Shown one piece after another: positions 15,405-24,492 of a stretch of 64,000 bases of DNA. The notes under the pieces are model-generated. The model did no database searches and was not told the origin of the DNA. It saw only the letters and a program-made list of their open reading frames with translations. Made by a program: the position numbers and the translations under genes. Numbering within the stretch: position 1 is the stretch's first letter; the number at the start of each line of letters is the position of its first letter. Source of the stretch: Rhizobium rhododendri (GTDB lineage: Bacteria > Pseudomonadota > Alphaproteobacteria > Rhizobiales > Rhizobiaceae); NCBI RefSeq assembly GCF_007000325.2, contig NZ_CP117267.1, positions 1,674,001 to 1,738,000 on the forward strand, given 5' to 3'.

Positions 15405-16612
15405 CACTCCTGAGGCTCAGTGGACAGGACGGCAACGCCCTCGCCGCGCGTATGTCCGACGGTTGTCACGATCGCCGTCCGGGCGGCTGTGCCCATCGGC
15501 TTTTCATGGTTTGGGTCGAACGCCGGCACCTTGGCCTTGTTGGCCAGCGCCAGTGCGGCAAACGCGATGCCGAGCGGAAACTGCGTTTCGAGCCCGTGTC
15601 CGGTCACGCCGCCATAGCCACGGATCGCCGCTTCCGGAAGCGCCTTGTCCAGCACTGCCTTCTCGCGGGCTGCAATCTCGTGGAGGCCGGAGCTTCCGGA
15701 AAACACGATTGCTTCGCTGCCGGAACCCATGGCGGGCTCGAGCAACCGCTCGAGGCGAGCCTCGAACCTGCCGTCGTCGCGGTTGCCGCGGTCACCCTCG
15801 ATCGCGTCGATCGTCGCATAGATATGGGCACCACGGCTTTCGGCGTGGGCCCGGGATTCCAGAACCAGGAAGGCTCCGAGCGAGCCGACGATCATGCCGC
15901 CGCCGCTGCCCTCGCGACGCGACCACAAGGGCTGCCAGTCGCCGACGCTGTGGCCGCCGATCGATTCGAACAGCAGGATCATGTCCAGCCGCTCTGCCGA
16001 AAACGCGCCGCCGACCAGCGCATGGGTGGATTCGCCGGATTTGATGCGGTGAAAGGCGGTCTCGACCGCCGATATGCCGGCAGCCTCCTCGCCCATGAAG
16101 GTCCGCGACGAGCCGGTGACCTTGTGGACGATAGAGATATTGCCTGCGAGCAGGTTTGAAAGCTGGGCGAGAAACAGCGTTGGCCGTAGCTCTGTCGTCA
16201 GCTTTTCGTTGAGCATCAATTCGCGGTCGTTGCGCTTCAGGCCCTCGTCGACGATCAGCGTATCGACATTGATGTCGCGCTCGCCACCGCCGGCAGCAAC
16301 GATCATGTCCATCGCGCCGCATGCCTCGAAATTGTCCTTGAAGCCGGCGTCGTCGAGCGCAAGACCGGCGGCAAAGACGCCGATGCGCTGCCAGTTCTCC
16401 ATCTGCCGCTGGTCACCGCGCTTGGGGATCTGCTGCGACCAGTCGATCTCTGGCAACGGGTGCACGGGATAGGGCTTGAATTTTTCTGTCTCGACGATGA
16501 CAGCCGGCGATGTGCCCGATGTCAGCAGCGCAACATGCGCATCCTTGCCGACGCCCTGGCAGGTTACGATACCGACGCCTGTGATGACGACGTCATTGGG
16601 AGCCTTGCTCAT
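15404..16612 (-). CDS. fabF2XL: ketosynthase-like protein lacking active-site cysteine (FabF2XL)
   Basis: A 402-residue protein of the ketosynthase fold. It opens VVITGVGIVTCQGVG and has a conserved C-terminal GYGGVTGHGLE with the second active-site His. Where the nucleophile motif (TACASG) should be, it reads TGSSRTFMGEEAAG with no cysteine, and the NAHGTST His is also absent (FSGSSGLHE). It is therefore probably not a condensing enzyme itself. By analogy with KS-beta chain-length factors it may pair with FabF1XL and help set the C28 chain length; this is inference. Confidence 0.85.
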   Translation of the reverse strand: MSKAPNDVVITGVGIVTCQGVGKDAHVALLTSGTSPAVIVETEKFKPYPVHPLPEIDWSQQIPKRGDQRQMENWQRIGVFAAGLALDDAGFKDNFEACGAMDMIVAAGGGERDINVDTLIVDEGLKRNDRELMLNEKLTTELRPTLFLAQLSNLLAGNISIVHKVTGSSRTFMGEEAAGISAVETAFHRIKSGESTHALVGGAFSAERLDMILLFESIGGHSVGDWQPLWSRREGSGGGMIVGSLGAFLVLESRAHAESRGAHIYATIDAIEGDRGNRDDGRFEARLERLLEPAMGSGSEAIVFSGSSGLHEIAAREKAVLDKALPEAAIRGYGGVTGHGLETQFPLGIAFAALALANKAKVPAFDPNHEKPMGTAARTAIVTTVGHTRGEGVAVLSTEPQE

Positions 16613-16654
16613 ACATCAATCCTTTTCGGCTGCGTCGCGGATGGCCAAACCTGT

Positions 16655-17128
16655 TCAGGCGCTGGCAGCAATCGCGTCGAGAAGCCCGACTTCCGTGGCG
16701 CGCTTGCGAACAATATCGGCCAGCGGCACCTCATTAAACGGCAGCGTGCGCAGCTTCAACTGCGCATCGCAGACCTTCTTGCCGGCGACAGTGATCTTCG
16801 CCTTGGTGACAGCATAGCCGGATCCGTCATGTTCCAGAATGGCCTCGATATCGAGTACCGCATCCGGCTCGACGAAGGAACGCATCTTCGCGCCGTCGAC
16901 GGTCATCAGGAACGGCATCGCGGCAAAATTCGTGGCGGCCAGAACGAGCATGCCGGACGCCTGCGCCATGGTCTCGATCAAGAGGACACCCGGAACCAAC
17001 GGCATTCCGGGAAAATGGCCTTCGAAAACCGGACTGTTGGACGGCACGACGGAGCGCGCCCTCAAGATACCCTTGGACAGGTCGACGGACTCGATCCGGT
17101 CGATCATCTGGAAATATTCCAGCAGCAT
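16655..17128 (-). CDS. fabZXL: 3-hydroxyacyl-ACP dehydratase of the VLCFA cluster (FabZXL)
   Basis: A 157-residue hot-dog-fold dehydratase. The catalytic His and Glu are in EGHFPGMPLVPG and LLIETMAQ. It removes water from 3-hydroxyacyl-AcpXL in each elongation round. I start at the ATG giving MLLEYFQMID because FabZ-type proteins begin just before this helix; upstream in-frame codons cover Pro/Ser-rich sequence without family similarity. It sits between acpXL and fabF2XL on one strand. Confidence 0.88.
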   Translation of the reverse strand: MLLEYFQMIDRIESVDLSKGILRARSVVPSNSPVFEGHFPGMPLVPGVLLIETMAQASGMLVLAATNFAAMPFLMTVDGAKMRSFVEPDAVLDIEAILEHDGSGYAVTKAKITVAGKKVCDAQLKLRTLPFNEVPLADIVRKRATEVGLLDAIAASA

Positions 17129-17247
17129 GGTGCTCTCCGGTCCGACCCGCGAGAAAAAGCAAAGCGGGTGGGAGATAGTGCTTGGAACAAAACCGCCCGG
17201 CCGTCCTATCAAAGGCGGCAGGGCGTTGGCAAAGATGCAGCGGTGGC

Positions 17248-17526
17248 TCAGGCCTTGGCGGCGCGCAACTCATCGATCTTGGCGCAGAGATTCTTGAGGA
17301 CGAAATACTCCTCCGTCGAGACCTTGCCTTCGTTGACTTCCTGCGTCCACTTTTCCAGCGGAATCTTGATGCCGAATTCCTTGTCGATCGCAAACACGAT
17401 ATCGAGGAAATCGAGGCTATCGATGCCGAGATCGTCGATCGTGTGGCTTTCCGGCGTAATCGTCGCCCGGTCGATTTCGCTCGTTTCCGCGATGATGTCG
17501 GCAACCTTATCGAATGTAGCAGTCAC
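17248..17526 (-). CDS. acpXL: specialised acyl carrier protein AcpXL
   Basis: A 92-residue acidic carrier protein. The phosphopantetheine attachment serine lies in [10 protein letters not shown]. The length and the C-terminal [16 protein letters not shown] match AcpXL rather than the shorter primary AcpP. It holds the growing 27-hydroxy-C28 chain for LpxXL. First gene of the cluster; its promoter should lie within the 123 bases up to the L,D-transpeptidase stop. Confidence 0.93.
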   Translation of the reverse strand: MTATFDKVADIIAETSEIDRATITPESHTIDDLGIDSLDFLDIVFAIDKEFGIKIPLEKWTQEVNEGKVSTEEYFVLKNLCAKIDELRAAKA

Positions 17527-17649
17527 GCCAGTACCTCTTCAAATGATCTTTCGATCTTCGTCATAGGGAAATCCGTCTCAAAAGCCAATGGCCTGCGCGA
17601 CAGCCTGCCCAAAATTTGGGACAGTGTGTCAGGCAGGGCGGTCACTGGC

Positions 17650-18078
17650 TTATTGGCTGATGATAATGCGTGTGTTCTCAAGCCCGGCTTGGCTCGCCAT
17701 AGAGAAGAACACAGCAGCATTCGCGGTCTGCAAGCGGACGCAACCGTGAGACGCCGGCCGGCCGAGACGGCGGACCTCGGTGGTCCCATGCACCGCATAG
17801 CCGCCGTTGAAGAACACCGCGAAGGGCATCGGGGCGTTGTCATACTTCTTCGAGTGATGGTCGCGGGACAGCCACTTGGCGGTATAGTTGCCGGTCGGCG
17901 TGACATAACCCGGCCGGGCCGTCGAGACTTTCCACTGATAGCGGGTGATGCCGTTTTCGCTGACTGTCATCGTCTGCGCGGCAATGTCGATCCGCGCCAG
18001 GAGCGCCGAAGCATCGGCAGACGCAGCATAAAAACCGAGGCAGAGAGTTGCCACAGCAGCAGGAATCGTCGTCTTCAT
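17650..18078 (-). CDS. L,D-transpeptidase (YkuD domain)
   Basis: A 142-residue protein with an N-terminal signal peptide (cleavage near ADA). The YkuD catalytic motif is seen as HGTTEVRRLGRPASHGCVRL, with His and the nucleophile Cys. It is periplasmic and makes 3-3 peptidoglycan crosslinks or anchors outer-membrane proteins to meso-DAP. The domain is minimal, with no LysM or extra peptidoglycan-binding module. Same strand as acpXL, 123 bases upstream, probably a separate unit. Confidence 0.9.
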   Translation of the reverse strand: MKTTIPAAVATLCLGFYAASADASALLARIDIAAQTMTVSENGITRYQWKVSTARPGYVTPTGNYTAKWLSRDHHSKKYDNAPMPFAVFFNGGYAVHGTTEVRRLGRPASHGCVRLQTANAAVFFSMASQAGLENTRIIISQ

Positions 18079-18221
18079 GATTTTCCCCTCGGTCGTTGCT
18101 TCGGAGCGAGCAATTTCGACTGGGAAAGGAATAGCACGAAGTTTTCTATATTGAATTAATTTGCACGACGCGCGCTGCCTAATTATTATTTGTGGATCGG
18201 GCGCAAATCTTTATTGAGAAA

Positions 18222-19202
18222 TTAAAGTAAAGCGAGAAAACCCGCAAGCACGGCCAGCGCCAGTACGCTGCAGGCCGTGTAGAAGATGGCCACGCCCGCC
18301 TCGACATCGCTGACGGTCGCGGTATCTCGCCCGGATCCGTTGATCATCGGCTCCCGCACGGTCTCTCCGGCATAGATACGCGGACCCGCCAGCTGTATAT
18401 CGAGAGCGCCGGCCATGGCTGCCTCCGGCCTGCCGGAATTCGGCGAACGGTGCAGACCACCGTCGCGCGCGGCGATGCGAAAGGCATTGTTGAGCGCCGT
18501 CACACCACGTCGCACCATCGCCCCGAGGGCAATCAACAGGATCGACAACCGCGCCGCCGGCCAGTTCGCGACATCGTCGAGCAGTGCCGACGCCCGGCCG
18601 AAATCGATATAGGTCTCGGATTTGTGGCCAATCATCGAATCGGCCGTATTGAGCATTTTGTATAGAAGCAGGCCCGGCAGGCCGAAAACCGAGTACCAGA
18701 GCACCGGCGCCACCACGCCATCGGAAAAATTCTCCGCCAGGCTCTCGATGGCCGCCCGACAGACAGCGGGCTCGTCGAGCGTCTCGGGATCGCGACCGAC
18801 AATGCGCGACACCGCGCGCCGTCCGCCTTCGAGCCCCTCCTGCCGCAATGCCTCCGAGACAGCAATGACATGGTCGGCGAGGCTCTTCTGGGCCAGGAAA
18901 ACCGCCACCAGCACCGCTTCGATCAGCAGACCGAGCCAGCCGAACATCCCGAGCAAAGCATGCAGCACGCCACCGGCAAGTGCACTCAGCGCCAGCAAAG
19001 CCAGTATCGACACGAGACCGTTGCGACGACGGTCTGCGGCCGAAAGCCGCGTCAGATTATAGCGCTTGTCGACAAAGCTGATCGCCTTGCCGAACAGCAC
19101 CACCGGATGCGGCAGTCTCGTCCACAGCCAGTCTGGATCGCCGACGATCCGGTCGAGCAGCAGAGCCAATACGAGGATGAGCAGGTGTTCGTCGATGATC
19201 AT
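18222..19202 (-). CDS. cobD: adenosylcobinamide-phosphate synthase CobD (CbiB)
   Basis: A 326-residue integral membrane protein with several hydrophobic helices. It joins (R)-1-amino-2-propanol phosphate to adenosylcobyric acid. Family features: LLLDRIVGDPDWLWTRLPHPV at the start, ESLAENFSDGVVAPVLWY and SMIGHKSETYIDFGRASALLDD. I start at MIIDEHLLIL; the longer upstream frame overlaps cobC coding sequence. The ATG overlaps the cobC stop by four bases. Last gene of the cobA-B-C-D run. Confidence 0.93.
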   Translation of the reverse strand: MIIDEHLLILVLALLLDRIVGDPDWLWTRLPHPVVLFGKAISFVDKRYNLTRLSAADRRRNGLVSILALLALSALAGGVLHALLGMFGWLGLLIEAVLVAVFLAQKSLADHVIAVSEALRQEGLEGGRRAVSRIVGRDPETLDEPAVCRAAIESLAENFSDGVVAPVLWYSVFGLPGLLLYKMLNTADSMIGHKSETYIDFGRASALLDDVANWPAARLSILLIALGAMVRRGVTALNNAFRIAARDGGLHRSPNSGRPEAAMAGALDIQLAGPRIYAGETVREPMINGSGRDTATVSDVEAGVAIFYTACSVLALAVLAGFLALL

Positions 19203-20200
19203 GATGTCAACCCGGTGAGTGCCGATGCCAGCCGGCGATCCTCTGCCGCATCGGCCGTCAGCCCGAAACGCAGCCACTCTGCGGCATAGTCGAATTTGCG
19301 GACCAAAATGTGATGCCGGCAAAGGTGCTCGTGAATCGCACCCGCCCGGCTGTCGGCAACGAGAGCGAACAGATCGGTCCCGCCGGTAACCGATAGCCCC
19401 GCGCCGGCAAGCACCGAGCGCAATGCAGCGCTGCGTTCGGCCAGCCGCCTGCCGATTGCTGCCGTATCTCCGGCAAACACGTTGGCCGCCAGCGATAGCG
19501 CCGGACCCGAAACTGCCCAGGGTCCGAGCCAGTCCTCAAAACGTTCCTGCAGGAAGGGATTGGCGATCACGAAACCGAGCCTGATACCGGCCAGCCCGAA
19601 GAATTTTCCGAACGACCGGAAGACTATCAGCTTGTCCATGCCGGACGCCAGCGGCGTAAGGCTCGCCTGCGGGCTGCCGTCTCCAAATGCCTCGTCGACC
19701 ACCAGCCAGCCATCCTGCCGGCGAAGTCGATGCTGGAGCGCCACCAGTTGGTCGGGCATATGAACGCGACCATCCGGATTGTTGGGATTGACCACCACCA
19801 CCAGCCCATGCGCCTCCGTGACGGCGTCGAGATCGGCGATCTCATCGACGGCAAGGCCAGCCAGCGAAAACACGCGCCTGTACTCGCCATAGGTCGGCCC
19901 CAGCACCGCGACGCGCGTGCCCTCGGCCACCAGACGCGGCAGCAGTTGGATGACCGACTGCGTCCCCGGCACCGGCAATGGCCGGCAATCGCCACTGCGG
20001 TAATAGGTCTGCGCAGCCGCCCTGGCGCGCTCCACCAGATGCTGGTCCGGCAGCCGGTGCCATGCGCTCGCTTCTATCGGCGGGATCGTCACCAGGTTGG
20101 GGTTGATCCCTGTCGACAGGTCGAGCCAATCGTCGGCGTCACCGCCGTAGAGATGCGCCGCGGCAGTGATGCCGCCGCCATGGGCGATCCTGCCGCTCAT
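19199..20200 (-). CDS. cobC: CobC, PLP-dependent threonine-phosphate decarboxylase-like enzyme
   Basis: A 333-residue class I/II aminotransferase-fold protein. It shows LSTGINPN at the start, the PLP-pocket VVVNPNNPDGR, the Asp in VVDEAFGD and the Schiff-base Lys in FRSFGKFFGLAG. It supplies aminopropanol phosphate for CobD. It overlaps both cobB upstream and cobD downstream by four bases (ATGA type), so it is tightly coupled. Confidence 0.93.
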   Translation of the reverse strand: MSGRIAHGGGITAAAHLYGGDADDWLDLSTGINPNLVTIPPIEASAWHRLPDQHLVERARAAAQTYYRSGDCRPLPVPGTQSVIQLLPRLVAEGTRVAVLGPTYGEYRRVFSLAGLAVDEIADLDAVTEAHGLVVVVNPNNPDGRVHMPDQLVALQHRLRRQDGWLVVDEAFGDGSPQASLTPLASGMDKLIVFRSFGKFFGLAGIRLGFVIANPFLQERFEDWLGPWAVSGPALSLAANVFAGDTAAIGRRLAERSAALRSVLAGAGLSVTGGTDLFALVADSRAGAIHEHLCRHHILVRKFDYAAEWLRFGLTADAAEDRRLASALTGLTS

Positions 20201-21501
20201 CCGGCCTCTCCGGACAGGTCGATCAGGTGCATGTAGGAACCGGCGACCTTGCCACGCTGCAGGCCGGCCGTGCCGAGATCGTTGTCCAAGGCATCGGTAA
20301 CGGCAAACAGCGGGTCGGCATCGCCTTCGGACACCAGCGTCGAATAGTGGAATTCATGCGCTTTCATCGGCGCCTCGAAGAAACTGCCCGGCAATGGCGT
20401 GACGCGGCGATAGCCCAAATGCCGCTTGCGCGTCTCGTAGCTGGTGACGACCGGCAGCAGCCCGAGCATCGCATGGCGCCCACCGGCTGCATCGATCAGT
20501 TCCTCACCGAGCGTCATATAGCCGCCGCACTCGCCGAAAATCCTGACGCCACGCTCGGCCGCCTCCCGCATGGCGGAGCGAAACGCACTGGCCGACGCGA
20601 TGGCCCCCGCGTGCAACTCCGGATAGCCTCCGGGCAAATAGATGGCATCGGCGTCTGCCACTGGGGCCTCGTCGGCAAGCGGCGAGAAGAACGAGATCTC
20701 CGCACCGCGTCGCCGCCAGCCCAGCAGCATGTGTTCATAGGAAAAGGCAAAGGCGATGTCGCGGGCGACTGCGATCTTCTGGCCAAGCGGCGCCATACGG
20801 TGAATGTTGGCAGGAGAGGCCTTGGCACGTCCGGTACCGGCACGCATCAGCAGATCGAAATCGCACTCGGCGGAAACAGCCGCGGCGGCACGCTCGATAA
20901 ACTCCTCGAGCCCCGAGTGTTCGCCGGCCTGCACCAACCCCAGGTGACGCTCCGGCACCGCCAGCCCCGGATCGCTGCGCACTACGGCGACGACGGGCAT
21001 GCCGATTGCCCGCAGCGCCTGTCGCAGCATCAGTTCGTGGCGAGCGCTGCCAACCCGGTTGAGAATGACGCCGACGATGCGGATGTCGGCGCGAAAATTG
21101 GCAAAGCCGCTAACGAGCGCCGCCACCGATTGTGACGTGCGCGCCGCGTCGACGACGAACACCACAGGCAGAGACAGCATCGCCGCCAGATCGGCCGCTG
21201 TACCCTGACCATCGGCAGCGCCGTCGAAGAGGCCCATCATCGCCTCGACCACCAGCATCCTGCCGCCTTCCCGGTGGAGGGCGGCATTGGCGGAGATCAG
21301 TTCCGGGCGCATGCCCCAAGGGTCGAAATTGAGGCAGGTCGTCCCGCTCGCCGCCGCATGGAAGGCGGGATCGATATAATCGGGTCCGGCCTTGCCCGGC
21401 GCCACGGCAACGCCCCGATTGCGCAGCGCCCGCAAGAGCCCGAGCGTTATCGTCGTCTTGCCCGACCCGGAGGACGGCGCCGAAATCAACAGCCCGCTCA
21501 T
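20197..21501 (-). CDS. cobB: hydrogenobyrinic acid a,c-diamide synthase CobB
   Basis: A 434-residue ATP- and glutamine-dependent amidase. The N-terminal dethiobiotin-synthetase-like P-loop is SAPSSGSGKTT (residues 7-17). The C-terminal class I glutaminase has its Cys in FGECGGYMTLG and a terminal His in GSYMHLID. It amidates side chains a and c before cobalt insertion in the aerobic pathway. It overlaps cobA and cobC by four bases. Confidence 0.93.
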   Translation of the reverse strand: MSGLLISAPSSGSGKTTITLGLLRALRNRGVAVAPGKAGPDYIDPAFHAAASGTTCLNFDPWGMRPELISANAALHREGGRMLVVEAMMGLFDGAADGQGTAADLAAMLSLPVVFVVDAARTSQSVAALVSGFANFRADIRIVGVILNRVGSARHELMLRQALRAIGMPVVAVVRSDPGLAVPERHLGLVQAGEHSGLEEFIERAAAAVSAECDFDLLMRAGTGRAKASPANIHRMAPLGQKIAVARDIAFAFSYEHMLLGWRRRGAEISFFSPLADEAPVADADAIYLPGGYPELHAGAIASASAFRSAMREAAERGVRIFGECGGYMTLGEELIDAAGGRHAMLGLLPVVTSYETRKRHLGYRRVTPLPGSFFEAPMKAHEFHYSTLVSEGDADPLFAVTDALDNDLGTAGLQRGKVAGSYMHLIDLSGEAG

Positions 21502-22337
21502 ACTCGCACCTGTCTCGGTTCGCCGATGCTTTCAGGCACCAATGTGCGCCCGGAGAGTGCGCCCAGCCAATCCAGCGATGGGCGCAGCCCTACCACCGCG
21601 CCGATGACGACGATGGCAGGCGGCAAGAGACCCGCGCTTGCAACATCCGCCTCGGCAGATCCGAGCGTCGTCTCCAGCACCTGCTGGCGCGGTGTCGATG
21701 CATTGCAGACGAAGGCGACAGGCTCGTGCAGCGACCGGCCGGCAGCAATGAGATTGGCAACGATCTGGGAGATGTGTTTCATCGCCATGTAGATGACGAT
21801 CACAGGCGACCCCTTGCCGATCGCCTGCCAGTCAATGGCATCCGGCACCAGCCCCGACGAATCATGACCGGTGAGGAACGTCACGGCGTGATTGACGTCC
21901 CGGTGGGTCACCGGAATGCCGGCATAGGCAAGTCCACCGATCCCGGCGGTGACGCCCGGCACGATGCGGAACGGGATGCCATGCTCTACGAGAACCAGTG
22001 CTTCCTCGCCGCCACGCCCGAAAACGAAGGGATCCCCGCCCTTCAGCCGCAGCACCCGCTTGCCGGACCGCGCCAACTCGACCAGTCGCAGCGAAATATC
22101 GCGCTGCTTTGCCGAAGGCTTGCCCCCACGCTTGCCGGCATATTCGAGCACGGCACCGGCACCGGCGAGCCTAAGGCAGGCATCGTCGACCAGTGCATCG
22201 TGGACGATAACATCAGCCTCAGACATAGCCTTTGCAACCAGCAGCGTCAGCAAGCCCGGATCGCCCGGCCCCGCCCCGGCCAGCCAGACGCTGCCCGGCT
22301 CAAGGGTTGGCAATGTGGAAAACAGGGTTTGGTTCAT
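21498..22337 (-). CDS. cobA: uroporphyrinogen-III C-methyltransferase CobA
   Basis: A 279-residue SAM-dependent tetrapyrrole methylase that makes precorrin-2. Motifs: VWLAGAGPGDPGLLT (residues 18-32), VLRLKGGDPFVFGRGGEE and PGVTAGIGGLAYAGIPVTHR. It is the stand-alone form without the CysG oxidase/chelatase part. First gene of the cobA-B-C-D run; no riboswitch is visible in the ~85 bases upstream. Confidence 0.94.
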   Translation of the reverse strand: MNQTLFSTLPTLEPGSVWLAGAGPGDPGLLTLLVAKAMSEADVIVHDALVDDACLRLAGAGAVLEYAGKRGGKPSAKQRDISLRLVELARSGKRVLRLKGGDPFVFGRGGEEALVLVEHGIPFRIVPGVTAGIGGLAYAGIPVTHRDVNHAVTFLTGHDSSGLVPDAIDWQAIGKGSPVIVIYMAMKHISQIVANLIAAGRSLHEPVAFVCNASTPRQQVLETTLGSAEADVASAGLLPPAIVVIGAVVGLRPSLDWLGALSGRTLVPESIGEPRQVRV

Positions 22338-22423
22338 GCGGCTGTGTTAGGCGTGGGAGGGCGGAATTGCAATATTGCGGCAGAAGATCGAACCGGCCGA
22401 GAGGCGCCATAACGCGGTGATCT

Positions 22424-22804
22424 CTACGCGGCTATATTCGACCTGATCAAAACGCCATCCGGCAAGAACATGCCGTCAAATGTATTTCCGGAAACGTTCG
22501 CAGCGCCGATATTCGGCATTTTCATAAATTTTGCCATAGACCGAACGACGGATTTGGTGTCGGCGGTGAACTCTACCATCCCGACATCGAGGCCGCCGAG
22601 ATCATCGCGATGTTTCGATATCGTATCCGCGACAGTATGATAGAACGCTCGCTTGTCGGTGATAGACTTCGCTGGAACGATCCAGAGTTTCCAGCTTTCG
22701 GCTTCAGAAAAATTGACCCACATCGCGAAGCGTGGATTGACCGGAGTCTCGTCCAGATACCTGACGAGATCCTGACCACTCTTCACCATCGTTCCCTGAT
22801 CCAT
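22424..22804 (-). CDS. hypothetical protein paired with HEPN gene
   Basis: A 126-residue soluble protein without a recognised domain. The N-terminal half reads like a small alpha/beta fold with many Trp and Lys (AMWVNFSEAESWKLWIVP), followed by a His/Asp-rich helix. The start overlaps the end of the HEPN gene by 22 bases, so the two are translated together; a second ATG (MVKSGQ) lies five codons in. G+C is below that of the flanking cob genes. It could be the partner or antidote of the HEPN protein, but nothing in the sequence proves this. Confidence 0.62.
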   Translation of the reverse strand: MDQGTMVKSGQDLVRYLDETPVNPRFAMWVNFSEAESWKLWIVPAKSITDKRAFYHTVADTISKHRDDLGGLDVGMVEFTADTKSVVRSMAKFMKMPNIGAANVSGNTFDGMFLPDGVLIRSNIAA

Positions 22805-23205
22805 GGCAGAACTCCTCCGGTTTCATCCATCACGGCGGCTATCATCACCTGAGCCGTGCCCAGGTCCTTTAAGCCGTATCGATCGTCAGGCTTCCACTCG
22901 CAAACGATCGCCCAATTTACGGCAAAATCTTTGTTGGCATCCTGTGCTTGCTTCAATTCGGCCGACAGGCCGGCAACCCTGATTAGCTTTTGTAGATCAT
23001 GATCATATATCGACCTTACAAAATTAAGCTCGGGAATCGTTTCCGCTGATATCTGCTTCGCGATGCAAGCCTTAAGCCCGATCTCCACCGCATATCCCGC
23101 TAGATAGTAAGCATTCGACGCCCTGCGATGGGCCAACAGCAACTGGGCATCGTTGATCTTTGCTTGAGCAACACGTTGCAGATCGTCGCGCCTCACAGCG
23201 AACAT
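22783..23205 (-). CDS. HEPN-domain protein
   Basis: A 140-residue helical protein. The HEPN signature is seen as SNAYYLAGYAVEIGLKACIA (residues 30-49). The Rx4-6H nuclease motif found in many HEPN RNases is present as RSIYDH (Arg64, His69). HEPN proteins are often toxin RNases paired with an antitoxin, but no MNT nucleotidyltransferase is adjacent; the co-translated neighbour at 22424-22804 is unlike known antitoxins. It lies in a lower-G+C patch between cobA and a nucleoside hydrolase. Confidence 0.8.
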   Translation of the reverse strand: MFAVRRDDLQRVAQAKINDAQLLLAHRRASNAYYLAGYAVEIGLKACIAKQISAETIPELNFVRSIYDHDLQKLIRVAGLSAELKQAQDANKDFAVNWAIVCEWKPDDRYGLKDLGTAQVMIAAVMDETGGVLPWIRERW

Positions 23206-23417
23206 CTAGGGAAGCCCAAAGACCTAACGGACATCTCAGTCTCCCCGGTCAAACATGAACGCGATTAGTCCAAACGGTCAGCGATATCCATCGTCGCACC
23301 GATCATGAATAATTCATACCACAGAAGGCCATTGCAACCATAGCGCTACATGAGGAGTAATGCGATCCATCTTTGTCCTTGGGTAAAAGGAGCGTCCTTG
23401 GGGTGCCCCCTACCCAA

Positions 23418-24365
23418 TCACCCCACGATCACATCCCGGATCAGATCCACGACCTTCTCCGACTCGATCCCGACACACACCGTCTGGCTCGGCAGTCCGT
23501 CCCATTGCCCCGGGGGGAAGTGGCGGCCGTCGGGCTTGACGATGGTCTGGCCGTCGGCGATGCCGCCGCAGACGACGCGCACGGCACCTGATATCGATGT
23601 GAAGAGGTTGGGGGCGACGATATAGGCGCTGGCGCAGCTGTCGTGCACCATCATGCCGTCCTCGACCGCGTGCTTGTAGAAATCGATGTAGGACTGCGAG
23701 AGGTCGGCGAGCAACTGTACGTCCTTGCCGCCGGCCTTGGCCATGTCGGCGAGATAGCCGCGGCTCATTGTGGTGATGGCGGTCACGTCGAGGCCGATGA
23801 GCACGACCTTCCAGCCAGCCGTCATGACGACGTCCGCAGCCTCGGGATCGCCGTAGATATTGGCTTCCGCCACCGGCGAGACATTGCCCGGCACGTAGAA
23901 AGCGCCGCCCATGATGACGACGTCCTTGACCAGTCCGGCAATCTCCGGATCGTGCTTCAGCGCCAGCGCCAGGTTGGTCATGCGACCGACGGCGACGAGC
24001 CGCACCTCGCCGGGATTGGCCCGGACAGTATCGATGATGAACTGGTAGGCCGGGCGCGGATCGATGGGAAGATCGATGGTTTCCGGCACAGCGATATCGC
24101 CGAGACCGTTGACGCCGTGCACATGTGTCGGCCAGCCATGCTCCTTGCGCGATGGATCGAAGGTCGCGTCGGCGCCGCGTGCCACCGGGCATTCGAAGCC
24201 CCATTCCCGCTTCAGGAACAGCGCATTGCGCGTCGTCGTGTCGACCGAGGCATTGCCGAAGATGGTGGTGACGCCGATCAGGTCGATCTCGGGATGACGG
24301 TGCAGGAAGAGCAGCGCCATTGCGTCGTCGACGCCGGGATCAGTGTCGTAAATGACCTTGTGCAT
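23418..24365 (-). CDS. inosine-uridine preferring nucleoside hydrolase
   Basis: A 315-residue enzyme that splits ribonucleosides to base and ribose. The calcium-binding signature DTDPGVDDAMAL is at residues 7-18. Family segments GNASVDTTTRNAL, ARGADATF and VIMGGAFYVPGNVSPVAEANI follow. The start ATG is preceded by AGGAA. It is not obviously linked to cobalamin synthesis, though it stands between cobE and the cobA run on the same strand. Confidence 0.92.
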   Translation of the reverse strand: MHKVIYDTDPGVDDAMALLFLHRHPEIDLIGVTTIFGNASVDTTTRNALFLKREWGFECPVARGADATFDPSRKEHGWPTHVHGVNGLGDIAVPETIDLPIDPRPAYQFIIDTVRANPGEVRLVAVGRMTNLALALKHDPEIAGLVKDVVIMGGAFYVPGNVSPVAEANIYGDPEAADVVMTAGWKVVLIGLDVTAITTMSRGYLADMAKAGGKDVQLLADLSQSYIDFYKHAVEDGMMVHDSCASAYIVAPNLFTSISGAVRVVCGGIADGQTIVKPDGRHFPPGQWDGLPSQTVCVGIESEKVVDLIRDVIVG

Positions 24366-24492
24366 GGAAATTCCTTATCGCGGCACGGAGCCGGCAGCCA
24401 TCTCGGCCAGCGGCGAAAGACGTTACCATACCGGCGCCGGGCGGTTTCGCAATATCGCAGATGCCCCGCCGGCACGTCGTCCAGCGCGAAAT

